46,893 bases of DNA from assembly GCA_947175265.1 (NCBI GenBank), contig CAMWMD010000022.1, positions 1-46,893 on the forward strand, read 5' to 3'. Positions 31,293-40,249 of this stretch are shown piece by piece. The notes below the pieces were generated by a model, which made no database searches, was not told the origin of the DNA, and worked only from the letters and a program-made list of their open reading frames with translations. The first letter of the stretch is position 1. Every line of letters starts with the position of its first letter. The DNA is from an uncultured Porphyromonadaceae bacterium. Its GTDB lineage: Bacteria > Bacteroidota > Bacteroidia > Bacteroidales > Muribaculaceae. The position numbers and the translations under genes were made by a program.

Positions 31293-33437
31293 ATGACTCC
31301 AAGAACAAAACAGAAAAAAAACACCAACAAGGCCCACATCCTAACACGATATGGAATAATCACTCTCCTCTTCTTCCTCTTCTCCATCGCCGTGGTGGTG
31401 AAACTTTTCAACACCACCGTAATCGAGGCTCCGGCTTGGAACGAAAGGGCGCAGAAGGAGTTGTCGCGAACCACTGTCATACCCCCCGAACGCGGCAACA
31501 TTCTCGCCTCAAACGGGAATATACTGGCCTGCAACCTGAAAGTGTATGACATTAAGATCGACCTCCGTCACAACAAAGTGAAGGATGCAGGAACTCCCTG
31601 GGCGAAAATCGACTCCCTGGCCGACTCCCTCGACTATCATTACCCGAGGGTCAGAAACCTGAACCAGCATCCCGATACCTTCAAGAAATATTCCTGGCAT
31701 ACGCGCCTCAAGAAGGAGTTTGAGAAAGATTTCAATAAGAGGCCACGCGCCCTCAGACTCGCACAGAAGAAGACCCTCGAGGATTTCGAGCGAATCCGCA
31801 ATTTCCCTTATCTCAAGGATTTCAAGGGGAAAGGAACCCGTATCCCCGTCTATAAGGAGGAGAAGAACGTCAGGATATACCCATACGGAAGGATGGCCTA
31901 CCGTAGTATCGGGCGTGTGAACGAGAACGCCGAGACCGGTGAGTTCCACGGATACTCAGGCCTTGAGAAAGACCTTGACTCCCTCCTATACGGCCGTCCG
32001 GGGGAGGCCAAGAAAGTGGCGCTCACATCCGGAATCAGCAACTGGGTGGCGCATCCCGCTACACGCGGTTTCGACATACACACCACTATCGACATTGACC
32101 TCCAGGATATGCTCGAGCAGGAACTCCTCAACGTCTGCTCGCAGTCGGGCGCGGAATGGGGCACCGCTATTCTCATGGAGGTGGCCACCGGTGAGATAAA
32201 GGCGATATCAAATATCGAACTCCTCGACAACGGCACTTATGGCGAGGCTCTCAACCGTGCGGTGCAGGCTTTTGAGCCGGGCTCCGTCATGAAGCCGATA
32301 TCGCTCATGATCGCTTTCGAAGACGGCCTCGTGAAGAGCGTGAACGATGTCGTAGACTGCTCCCCTTTCCAGAAGACCACCGACCCGCACGCTCCCTCGA
32401 TAAAGACGATGAAGCAGGTCATAGAGATGTCGTCGAATACCGGCATATCGCGTGTGATATTCCGCAAATATGCGGCCGACCCGTCGCTATATTACGACCG
32501 CCTCGCCTCGATCGGTTTCTTCGACAGAATCAACAGCGGCATCGCCGGTGAATGCCTCCCCCGCGTGAGGAAACTCCTTCCGAAAGACAGCCGTGGAAAC
32601 AATATCACGATGACGGCGCGTCACCTCGACCTGGCACGTCAGGCCTACGGCTACAACACGGAGATTCCCCCGCTCTACACACTCTCCATCTACAACGCAA
32701 TAGCCAACGGCGGACGCTACGTGAGGCCCCATCTCGTGCGCTCACTCATTTTCGAGGATGGACGCGACTCCGTGCTCCCCATCACATATATCCGCGACAG
32801 GATATGCTCCGAGGAGAATGCCCGCCGCGTTAGGGAGTGTATACGCGAGGTGGTGTGGGGGGAGCACGGCACGGCACGCGCCGTGCGTGATGACCGCGTG
32901 GAGGTGGTCGGCAAGACCGGCACCGCCTTCCCCGTGGAGCACGGTGTCTACAACAAGGCCAAGCGCCGCTTCGCATTCGCCGGTTTCTTCCCATACGACC
33001 AGCCCCGCTATTCCTGCATGGCCCTAATACTCGGTCCCGCCGGACAAAGCGCGAACCGCACCTCCGGACAGGTGGTGAAGAATATGGCCGTGAAGATGTT
33101 CGCACGCGGTATGCTCAACAACGCCTCGACATATACCTCCGAGCGTTCACAGACGCTCCCCGTAATCGCGGCCTCCGAGAAAACAACCGCAAGAGAGGTC
33201 TCGAAGGCTCTCGGTATCGGGAAGACGAAAAGGGTAAAGCCCAATGCCGAGGGTGCGCCGGAGAGGGGTATCGTCCCCAACGTGATAGGGTATGACGCCC
33301 CCAGCGCGGTCAAGATTCTCGAGACAAGGGGTATCGATGTGATACTGCGCGGCTCCGGAAGGGTGGTCTCGCAGTCGGTGGCGAAAGGCACAAAGGTATC
33401 TCCGGGCACAAAGGTGGTGCTCAACCTCCGGGTGTGA
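31293..33437 (+). CDS. ftsI: Division-specific penicillin-binding protein (FtsI/PBP3) with PASTA domain
   Basis: The protein has 714 residues. One N-terminal membrane helix (about 20-38) anchors a periplasmic pedestal domain and a transpeptidase domain that cross-links septal peptidoglycan. The active-site Ser is S331 in FEPGSVMKP (SxxK). The SxN motif is SSN in EMSSNTGIS, and the third motif is KTGTAF. A single PASTA domain forms the last 60 or so residues (VPNVIGYDAPSAVKILETRG), usual for Bacteroidetes FtsI and a probable muropeptide-sensing or allosteric part. It lies between ftsL and murE and works with FtsW encoded further on. Confidence 0.96.
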   Translation: MTPRTKQKKNTNKAHILTRYGIITLLFFLFSIAVVVKLFNTTVIEAPAWNERAQKELSRTTVIPPERGNILASNGNILACNLKVYDIKIDLRHNKVKDAGTPWAKIDSLADSLDYHYPRVRNLNQHPDTFKKYSWHTRLKKEFEKDFNKRPRALRLAQKKTLEDFERIRNFPYLKDFKGKGTRIPVYKEEKNVRIYPYGRMAYRSIGRVNENAETGEFHGYSGLEKDLDSLLYGRPGEAKKVALTSGISNWVAHPATRGFDIHTTIDIDLQDMLEQELLNVCSQSGAEWGTAILMEVATGEIKAISNIELLDNGTYGEALNRAVQAFEPGSVMKPISLMIAFEDGLVKSVNDVVDCSPFQKTTDPHAPSIKTMKQVIEMSSNTGISRVIFRKYAADPSLYYDRLASIGFFDRINSGIAGECLPRVRKLLPKDSRGNNITMTARHLDLARQAYGYNTEIPPLYTLSIYNAIANGGRYVRPHLVRSLIFEDGRDSVLPITYIRDRICSEENARRVRECIREVVWGEHGTARAVRDDRVEVVGKTGTAFPVEHGVYNKAKRRFAFAGFFPYDQPRYSCMALILGPAGQSANRTSGQVVKNMAVKMFARGMLNNASTYTSERSQTLPVIAASEKTTAREVSKALGIGKTKRVKPNAEGAPERGIVPNVIGYDAPSAVKILETRGIDVILRGSGRVVSQSVAKGTKVSPGTKVVLNLRV

Positions 33438-33502
33438 CATCCACCGCGTGCTTGGCTATTTAAGGTAACCGAAACGGAAAACTATATTTCTCTACTATAT
33501 CT

Positions 33503-34963
33503 ATGACATCAAAGCTATCAAGCCTGCTGAGCGACATAAAGCCGCTTCAGATCATTGGCGAAACCGATAAAAACATAAGGTCGCTCGAAAGCGATTCGCG
33601 CAAAGTGGAAAAAGACGGTATGTTCGTGGCTGTGAAGGGGCTCTCGAACGACGGTCACAAATACATCCCCATGGTGGCCAGTGCGCACGTCGGGGCAATA
33701 GTGTGCGAGGAATTACCCTCCACGTTCGAGAAAGGGGTGACTTATATCCGTGTGGCCGACTCCGCGGAGGCTCTCGGACACCTCGCCTCGGCTTGGTACG
33801 GACACCCCTCCTCACGCCTCAAACTCGTGGGCGTGACCGGCACCAACGGTAAGACCACTACCGCCACTCTCCTCTATGAGATGGCGCGCCTCGAAGGGTT
33901 CAAGGCCGGACTCCTCTCTACCGTATGCAACTATGTGGGTGACCGTGCCGTACCCGCCACCCATACCACCCCTGACCCCCTTACCCTCAACTCACTGCTC
34001 GCTCAGATGGTGGCCGAGGGGTGCGAATACGCTTTCATGGAGGTGTCGTCGCATTCCACGGCTCAGAAACGTGTGGCCGGGTTGAGATTCGCCGGGGGTA
34101 TATTCACCAACCTCACACGCGACCACCTCGACTATCACGGCACTGTGGAGAATTATATGAACGCCAAGAAGGCCTTCTTCGATATGCTCCCCGCCGATGC
34201 CTTCGCCCTGACAAATGCCGACGACCGCTGCGGATTGTATATGCTACAGAACACGAAGGCAAGGAAATATACCTATTCACTGCGCGGTGAGGCCGACTTC
34301 AAGGGGCGTGTGCTCGAGACAAGGCTGGACGGAACGCTCATGACGCTCAACGGTCGAGAGGTGGAGGTGCAGTTCACCGGAAGATTCAACGCATATAACC
34401 TCACGGATGTGTACGGCGCGTCAATACTCACAGGGTTCGACCCCGAGGAGGTCATCGTCAATATGAGCCGCCTTGTGCCCGTGGCCGGTCGTTTCCAGCC
34501 TTTCCTCTCGAAAGACGGCGTGGCTGCGATCGTCGACTATGCCCATACTCCTGATGCACTCGTGAACGTGCTCGACACTATCCGTGAGATCGTGGGCCCC
34601 GAAGGGGAGATAATCACTGTCGTGGGTGCCGGCGGAAACCGCGACCACGGGAAGCGTCCCATGATGGCCCAGGAGGCCGCTTGCCGTAGCGACATTCTTT
34701 TCCTCACGAGCGACAATCCTCGCGATGAGGAGCCCGACTCCATCATAGCGATGATGAGGGATGGCCTGAACAGTGAGGAACTGAGCCGCACGGAATGCAT
34801 CACCGACAGAAGGGAGGCAATACGCGCCGCCGTGCGCAGGGCTAAACCCGGCGCTGTGGTGCTCGTGGCCGGTAAGGGGCATGAGACGTATCAGGAGGTG
34901 TGTGGCGTGCGCCACCATTTCGACGACCGCGAGGAAGTGTTGAAGGCTTTTGAACTCAGATAA
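33503..34963 (+). CDS. murE: UDP-MurNAc-tripeptide ligase MurE (meso-DAP type)
   Basis: The protein has 486 residues. MurE adds the third amino acid to UDP-MurNAc-L-Ala-D-Glu in the cytoplasm. The ATP-binding loop is GTNGKTTTA, followed by NLTRDHLDYHGTVENYMNAK, where the Lys-carbamate region lies. The sequence DNPR at residues 404-407 is the determinant for meso-diaminopimelate, so the cell wall should be of the DAP type. Length and order of domains are normal. murF is not in this cluster, as in other Bacteroidales. Confidence 0.97.
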   Translation: MTSKLSSLLSDIKPLQIIGETDKNIRSLESDSRKVEKDGMFVAVKGLSNDGHKYIPMVASAHVGAIVCEELPSTFEKGVTYIRVADSAEALGHLASAWYGHPSSRLKLVGVTGTNGKTTTATLLYEMARLEGFKAGLLSTVCNYVGDRAVPATHTTPDPLTLNSLLAQMVAEGCEYAFMEVSSHSTAQKRVAGLRFAGGIFTNLTRDHLDYHGTVENYMNAKKAFFDMLPADAFALTNADDRCGLYMLQNTKARKYTYSLRGEADFKGRVLETRLDGTLMTLNGREVEVQFTGRFNAYNLTDVYGASILTGFDPEEVIVNMSRLVPVAGRFQPFLSKDGVAAIVDYAHTPDALVNVLDTIREIVGPEGEIITVVGAGGNRDHGKRPMMAQEAACRSDILFLTSDNPRDEEPDSIIAMMRDGLNSEELSRTECITDRREAIRAAVRRAKPGAVVLVAGKGHETYQEVCGVRHHFDDREEVLKAFELR

Positions 34964-34983
34964 ATTAACTTGCCTGCTGAAAG

Positions 34984-36252
34984 ATGATCTATTCACTTTT
35001 CCAACTCCTTCAGGATTATGACTTCCCGGGGTCGCGCCTGATGGACTACATCACCTTCCGGGCCGGAGTGTCTTTCACCCTGGCTATGGTGATTGCCCTG
35101 ATTTTCGGTAAGGACATCATACGCCGCCTACAGAAAATGCAGGTGGGCGAGGTGGTGAGGAACCTGGGCCTCGAGGGGCAGATGAAGAAGACGGGAACCC
35201 CGACTATGGGTGGGGTAATAATCATTCTGTCGATTCTCGTCCCCTGTCTCCTTGTCGGCAACCTATCCAACATCTACATGATTCTAATGATCGTGGCTAC
35301 CCTCTGGATGGGGTGCATAGGTTTCCTCGACGATTACAGGAAACTGAAATACCATAACAAGGATGGCCTGCAAGGGAAATACAAGGTGATCGGACAGGTG
35401 GGGCTCGGGCTCCTCGTGGGTATAACAATGTGGCTCTCCCCCTCTATCGTGATGAGCGAGAATATGGAGGTGGAGAATGTGGAGAACCATACCACGGAGA
35501 TTGTGCATTCCGTAAATTACGAGAAGACCCCACAGACCACTATACCCTTCGTGAAGAACAACAACTTCAATTACGAGTGGGTGACGAGTTGGATAAAGGA
35601 TAAGAATGCGGCCACGACTCTCGGATGGCTGGTGTTTGTCCTTGTGGTGATAATCGCCGTCACCGGGGTCAGCAACGGCGCGAACCTCACCGACGGCCTT
35701 GACGGCCTCTGCGCCGGAACCTCGGCTATCATCGGGGTGGCGCTGGCTATAATGGCTTACCTGGGCAGCAACATCATTTATTCAGGCTACCTGAATATAA
35801 TGTATATCCCCGGGAGCGAGGAACTCGTGGTCTATGCCGCCGCATTCATCGGGTCGCTGGTAGGGTTCCTATGGTATAACGCCTTCCCGGCGCAGGTATT
35901 CATGGGCGACACCGGCTCACTGACTCTTGGCGGCATTCTCGCGGTCTTCGCGATCCTCATACGCAAGGAACTCCTCATACCCCTCCTCTGCCTGATTTTC
36001 TTCCTTGAGGATATCTCGGTAATCGTGCAGGTGAGTTATTTCAAATTCACGAAAAGAAAATACGGAGAGGGAAGACGCGTTTTCAAGATGACACCCCTTC
36101 ATCACCATTTCCAGAAAGCCGGTGACCCGGCGGTGAAGTGCCTGATAAATTTCCCGCACTCCCCCATTCCGGAATCGAAGATTGTGACGCGCTTCTGGAT
36201 AGTAGGGATACTCCTCGCCGCCCTCACCTTCGTGACTCTGAAACTGAGATAG
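34984..36252 (+). CDS. mraY: Phospho-MurNAc-pentapeptide translocase MraY
   Basis: The protein has 422 residues, an integral membrane enzyme with about ten helices that moves phospho-MurNAc-pentapeptide to undecaprenyl phosphate to make lipid I. Signatures seen are KKTGTPTMGGVIII, GFLDDYRKLKYHNKDGLQGKYK with its catalytic Asp pair, NLTDGLDGLCAGTSAI, and the HHHFQKAG motif near the end. The protein is longer than the roughly 360-residue E. coli form because of a polar periplasmic insert (about residues 160-210), which is usual in Bacteroidetes. Confidence 0.97.
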   Translation: MIYSLFQLLQDYDFPGSRLMDYITFRAGVSFTLAMVIALIFGKDIIRRLQKMQVGEVVRNLGLEGQMKKTGTPTMGGVIIILSILVPCLLVGNLSNIYMILMIVATLWMGCIGFLDDYRKLKYHNKDGLQGKYKVIGQVGLGLLVGITMWLSPSIVMSENMEVENVENHTTEIVHSVNYEKTPQTTIPFVKNNNFNYEWVTSWIKDKNAATTLGWLVFVLVVIIAVTGVSNGANLTDGLDGLCAGTSAIIGVALAIMAYLGSNIIYSGYLNIMYIPGSEELVVYAAAFIGSLVGFLWYNAFPAQVFMGDTGSLTLGGILAVFAILIRKELLIPLLCLIFFLEDISVIVQVSYFKFTKRKYGEGRRVFKMTPLHHHFQKAGDPAVKCLINFPHSPIPESKIVTRFWIVGILLAALTFVTLKLR

Positions 36253-36277
36253 CAGAATCCAAATTATTAATCGGGAG

Positions 36278-36304
36278 GCCCTCCCAGATCTCCCAGATCT
36301 CCAA
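36278..36304. repeat. Nonamer repeat GATCTCCCA, three units, in the mraY-murD gap
   Basis: GCCCTCCCA, GATCTCCCA and GATCTCCAA run in phase in the 67-bp gap. The units match those at 13688-13705. GGGAGGCCCTCCC at 36274-36286 is also a small palindrome. Confidence 0.6.
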
Positions 36305-36319
36305 AACCAACAAAAGAAA

Positions 36320-37696
36320 ATGAGCATAAACAAACATAACATCGACACCGACGGACGCCTTGTAGTGCTCGGCGGTGGTGAAAGCGGAGCCGGCGCTGCC
36401 GTGCTCGGAAAAGTAAAGGGGATGGACGTGTTCCTCTCCGACATGGGAAAGATTCCCGAAAAATACAAGGAGTTGCTCGATTCATACGAGATACCCTACG
36501 AAGAGGGTGTCCACTCCGAAGAGAAAATCCTGAATGCCTCCGTGGTGGTGAAAAGCCCCGGAATACCCCCTTACGCTCCTATGGTGGAGAAGATTTCGGC
36601 TAAAGGGATACCCGTGCTATCCGAGATTGAGTTCGCTGCCGGATTCACCGATGCCAAGATGGTGTGCATTACCGGCTCCAACGGAAAGACCACGACCACA
36701 CTCCTCACTTACCATATTCTGCGGAAGGCCGGCCTCGACGTCGGGCTCGCCGGAAACGTCGGAAAGAGCCTCGCCCTTCAGGTGGCCACCGCCCCCCACG
36801 AAATCTACGTCATCGAGCTCTCGAGTTTCCAACTCGAGAATATGTACCAGTTCAAGGCCAACATCGCCGTGATACTCAACATCACCCCCGACCATCTTGA
36901 CCGCTATGACCACAAGATGGAGAACTATGTGGCCGCGAAATTCCGAATCCTGCGCAACCAGACAAAAGAGGATTTCTTTGTCTACTGGCAAGACGACCCC
37001 ATCATACGCGAACAGATTCGCCAAGTGCAGAGCGAGGCCCTTCATCTCCCCTTCGGCCTCGAGAAAGAGGAGGGGGACGCCGCTTTCGTGGAAGACGGCA
37101 TAGTGCATTTCGCAACCCCCGGCGACGTCTGGGAGATTCCCCGCGACAGGCTCTCACTCCCCGGGCTCCACAATCTCTATAACTCAATGGCTGCGGGACT
37201 CTCCGCCTCTGTCCTCAAGATTAAGAAGGAGAAGATTCGAGAGGCCCTGGAGGATTTCGAGGCCGTGGAGCATCGTCTCGAATATGTGGCGACGGTCGAC
37301 GGCGTGCGTTACGTCAACGACTCCAAGGCCACAAACGTCAACTCCACCTGGTATGCCCTCGAGAGCATGACCACTCCGACTGTGCTCATTCTCGGCGGAA
37401 AAGACAAGGGGAACGACTACACCGAGATTGAAGACCTCGTGAGCCGCAAGGTGAAGGCTATAGTATGTATGGGTAAGGACAACGCCAAACTCATGGACTT
37501 CTTCTCCGGGAAGGTGGCCGAAATAGCCGACACCCATTCCCTCGCCGACGCGATAGAGGCCTCACGCCGCTTTGCCTCCGAAGGCGACACCGTGCTCCTC
37601 TCACCCTGCTGCGCAAGTTTCGACCTCTTCAGCAGTTATGAGGACCGCGGCCACCAATTCAAGGATGCCGTCAGAAGCCTTATCCCTGAAAATTGA
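36320..37696 (+). CDS. murD: UDP-MurNAc-L-Ala-D-Glu ligase MurD
   Basis: The protein has 458 residues. MurD adds D-glutamate to UDP-MurNAc-L-Ala. Signs are the N-terminal Rossmann part (RLVVLGGGESGAGAAVL), the P-loop ITGSNGKTTTTLL, ILNITPDHLDRYDHKMENY, YVNDSKATNVNSTWYALES, LILGGKDKGNDY and the C-terminal LLSPCCASFDLFSSYEDRG. All are normal in length and order. The gene follows mraY after 67 bp that contain a nonamer repeat, one of the widest gaps in the cluster. Confidence 0.97.
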   Translation: MSINKHNIDTDGRLVVLGGGESGAGAAVLGKVKGMDVFLSDMGKIPEKYKELLDSYEIPYEEGVHSEEKILNASVVVKSPGIPPYAPMVEKISAKGIPVLSEIEFAAGFTDAKMVCITGSNGKTTTTLLTYHILRKAGLDVGLAGNVGKSLALQVATAPHEIYVIELSSFQLENMYQFKANIAVILNITPDHLDRYDHKMENYVAAKFRILRNQTKEDFFVYWQDDPIIREQIRQVQSEALHLPFGLEKEEGDAAFVEDGIVHFATPGDVWEIPRDRLSLPGLHNLYNSMAAGLSASVLKIKKEKIREALEDFEAVEHRLEYVATVDGVRYVNDSKATNVNSTWYALESMTTPTVLILGGKDKGNDYTEIEDLVSRKVKAIVCMGKDNAKLMDFFSGKVAEIADTHSLADAIEASRRFASEGDTVLLSPCCASFDLFSSYEDRGHQFKDAVRSLIPEN

Positions 37697-37700
37697 TTCT

Positions 37701-37719
37701 TTCCGGCCTCATGCCGGAA
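37701..37719. other. Hairpin in the murD-ftsW gap
   Basis: TTCCGGC (37701-37707) pairs perfectly with GCCGGAA (37713-37719) around a five-base loop, just after the murD stop. The following bases are AT-rich but lack a T run, so it is more likely an RNA-stabilising hairpin or weak attenuator than a terminator. Confidence 0.4.
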
Positions 37720-37751
37720 ATTATAGTATAACTCTTTCCTATATATCTCTC

Positions 37752-39116
37752 ATGGACCAGACATCAGAAGCACTCCTGACAGGGGGTGTAAGAATAAACG
37801 AGACCGTTGACGGAATGCCCGTCGGCAACCGGCGCGAGACACGCTCCAAGGAGGAGGCTCCCGCAAAACCGAAATCCGACCCCTATCTGTGGGGCATATA
37901 CATAATGCTGCTTGTGGTTTCAGTAGTGGAACTTTTCTCCGCCTCCAGCACGGAGGTCTCAGGCCAGAACGTGTATATGCCGCTTATACGCCACAGTATT
38001 TTCCTCCTCGTAGGGTTTGTCATAATCATTGCCCTGCAGAACACCCATTACGGCTATTTCAGCAAGTTCGCCTGGTTTGCCGCCGTGCTCTCCCTCGGGC
38101 TGCTGTTCATGTCTAACCTTATAGGTGTGGAAATCAACGGCGCACAAAGAGCCATAAACATCGCCGGATTCACCATTCAGCCGGCCGAAATCGTAAAACT
38201 TACCGTGGTCGTGCTTCTTGCCACAATCCTGGGACGCAACCAGGAGCCGAGGGGGGTGACCACGAAAGGTATGATAGAAGCGGCTTGCGTGGTGATAGTT
38301 TTCGGCGGAAGCCTCTGGAAGAACGGCCTCACAAACACCATACTCCTTTTCGGCGTGTGCCTGTCGATGTTTCTGATCGGTGGCATGAAATGGAAGAAAC
38401 TCGGCATAATCCTTCTGCTCTACGGAGCGTTGGGTGGTATGCTGTGGGTCTTCAAATATCAGAGCGACAAAGGCTCGGAATTCGAGAACATGACCTCCGT
38501 GGAGCAGACCGTGGAGTCGGGCGGACGTGCCGAGACCCACAAGGGGCGCGTCTCGCGCTTCCTCGCCGGAGTCAATCCCGACGACCCCATCGACGACTAC
38601 AACAGGCAGGTGGTGTTCGCAAAAATCTCACAGGCCAACGGCGGTGTGTTCGGTCAGGGACCGGGCAACTCGCGTGAGAGCGCGCGCCTCCCCCTCGCCT
38701 TCTCCGACTATATATATTCAATTATCGTCGAAGACACCGGCCTCGTGGGGGGCATAGCCCTCCTGCTCCTTTATCTCTTCCTCCTCGCACGGGCAGGAAG
38801 GATTGCCTACAAATGCTCCCGAGCCTTCCCCGCATTCCTCATAATGGGGTGTGCCGTGCTCATCGTCTTCCAGGCGCTCGTACACATGGCCATAGTCACC
38901 GGGCTTTTCCCCGTGAGCGGGCAGCCTCTCCCCCTCATCTCAAAGGGGGGTACGTCGATTCTCGTCATGTCGGCCGCCATCGGAATCATGCTCTCGGTGA
39001 GCCGGTTTGCCGTCACCAACGGCAACAAGCAGGCCATAAAGGAGGAACTCAGGGAACTGCCCGAGGATATGAAGGCGGCAAACTATTCCGGAATACAAAA
39101 TGATAACCCGAAATGA
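37752..39116 (+). CDS. ftsW: Septal peptidoglycan glycosyltransferase FtsW
   Basis: The protein has 454 residues from the ATG at 37752; an upstream in-frame start would lie inside murD. A polar N-terminal extension of about 45 residues precedes roughly ten membrane helices. SEDS-family marks are VELFSASS, the NGAQRAINIAGFTIQPAEIVKL stretch (with RxIxxxxxxxQPSE-type logic), DDYNRQVVFAKISQANGGVFGQG and the C-terminal GLFPVSGQPLPLISKGGTS. FtsW polymerises glycan strands from lipid II at the septum together with FtsI. Its stop overlaps the start of murG (ATGA). Confidence 0.96.
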   Translation: MDQTSEALLTGGVRINETVDGMPVGNRRETRSKEEAPAKPKSDPYLWGIYIMLLVVSVVELFSASSTEVSGQNVYMPLIRHSIFLLVGFVIIIALQNTHYGYFSKFAWFAAVLSLGLLFMSNLIGVEINGAQRAINIAGFTIQPAEIVKLTVVVLLATILGRNQEPRGVTTKGMIEAACVVIVFGGSLWKNGLTNTILLFGVCLSMFLIGGMKWKKLGIILLLYGALGGMLWVFKYQSDKGSEFENMTSVEQTVESGGRAETHKGRVSRFLAGVNPDDPIDDYNRQVVFAKISQANGGVFGQGPGNSRESARLPLAFSDYIYSIIVEDTGLVGGIALLLLYLFLLARAGRIAYKCSRAFPAFLIMGCAVLIVFQALVHMAIVTGLFPVSGQPLPLISKGGTSILVMSAAIGIMLSVSRFAVTNGNKQAIKEELRELPEDMKAANYSGIQNDNPK

Positions 39117-40249
39117 AAATCATAGACAATGAAACATCCGCTCCACGCGCTCCACGTATCGTGGTGAGCGGCGGTGGCACCGGCGGACACATTTTCCCCG
39201 CCCTCTCCATAGCCGACGAACTGCGCGAACGACTCGGCGCGGAAATACTTTTCGTGGGGGCTGAAGACAGAATGGAGATGACCAGGGTCCCCGAAGCCGG
39301 ATACAAGATAATAGGGCTCCCCGTGGCCGGTTTCTTCCGTAAGAAGATATGGAAGAACTTCGGGGTGCTCCTCAAACTTTTCAAAAGTCTCAGGAAGTCG
39401 CGTGCCATAATCCGCGATTTCCGTCCCGACATAGCCATAGGGGTCGGCGGTTACGCCTCCGGACCCACCCTGAAGGCCGCACAACGAGCCGGAATACCTA
39501 CTCTCCTCCAGGAACAGAATTCCTACGCCGGAGTCACCAACAAACTCCTCGGCAAGAAGGCCGCGAAGATATGTGTGGCTTACGACGGTATGGACCGTTT
39601 CTTCCCCGCCGACAGGATTGTCATGACCGGCAACCCTATAAGGAAGAGTTTGCTCGACAGCAAACTCTCGAAGAAGGAGGCACGCGAGAGTTTCGGGCTT
39701 GACCCCGAACGCCCCACCCTCCTCGTGGTGGGGGGAAGCCTCGGTGCCCTGACAATCAACGAAAGCCTCGAGAAGGGGCTCCGCCGGCTCGTCGACAACG
39801 GCGTGCAGGTGATTTGGCAGACCGGAAAGAATTTCGGAAACCGTGGCATAGAGGCTGCTCGCGGCTTGAAGGGTGTGGTGGTCACCCCATTCATCTCAAA
39901 CATGGCGGCGGCCTACCGTAGCGCCGATGTGGTGGTGAGCCGTGCCGGAGCCGGCTCGATAAGTGAACTCCAGGCTCTCGGGAAACCCTCCGTGCTGGTC
40001 CCCTCACCCAACGTAGCCGAAGACCACCAGACCTTCAACGCCCGCGCACTTTCCGACAAAGGGGCTGCAATGCTCGTGCGCGATGCGGATGCCTCCCAGT
40101 CGCTCGTCGACACTGCCCTCTCCCTCCTCAAGGATAAGGGGAAAAGCGAGCAGATGAGCGCGAAAATCTCCGCAATGGCACTCCCCGACAGCGCAAGGCA
40201 TATAGCCGACGAGGTGGTGGAGATTCTCAAGACACGAAATGAAAAATGA
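39113..40249 (+). CDS. murG: UDP-GlcNAc transferase MurG (lipid II synthesis)
   Basis: The protein has 378 residues. MurG transfers GlcNAc from UDP-GlcNAc to lipid I on the inner face of the membrane. The N-terminal loop GGGTGGHIFPALSIAD, a second glycine loop VVGGSLGALTINE, and the donor-binding VVSRAGAGSISELQALGKPS followed by DHQTFNA are complete. It overlaps both neighbours by a few bases (ftsW upstream, murC downstream), a sign of translational coupling. Confidence 0.97.
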   Translation: MKIIDNETSAPRAPRIVVSGGGTGGHIFPALSIADELRERLGAEILFVGAEDRMEMTRVPEAGYKIIGLPVAGFFRKKIWKNFGVLLKLFKSLRKSRAIIRDFRPDIAIGVGGYASGPTLKAAQRAGIPTLLQEQNSYAGVTNKLLGKKAAKICVAYDGMDRFFPADRIVMTGNPIRKSLLDSKLSKKEARESFGLDPERPTLLVVGGSLGALTINESLEKGLRRLVDNGVQVIWQTGKNFGNRGIEAARGLKGVVVTPFISNMAAAYRSADVVVSRAGAGSISELQALGKPSVLVPSPNVAEDHQTFNARALSDKGAAMLVRDADASQSLVDTALSLLKDKGKSEQMSAKISAMALPDSARHIADEVVEILKTRNEK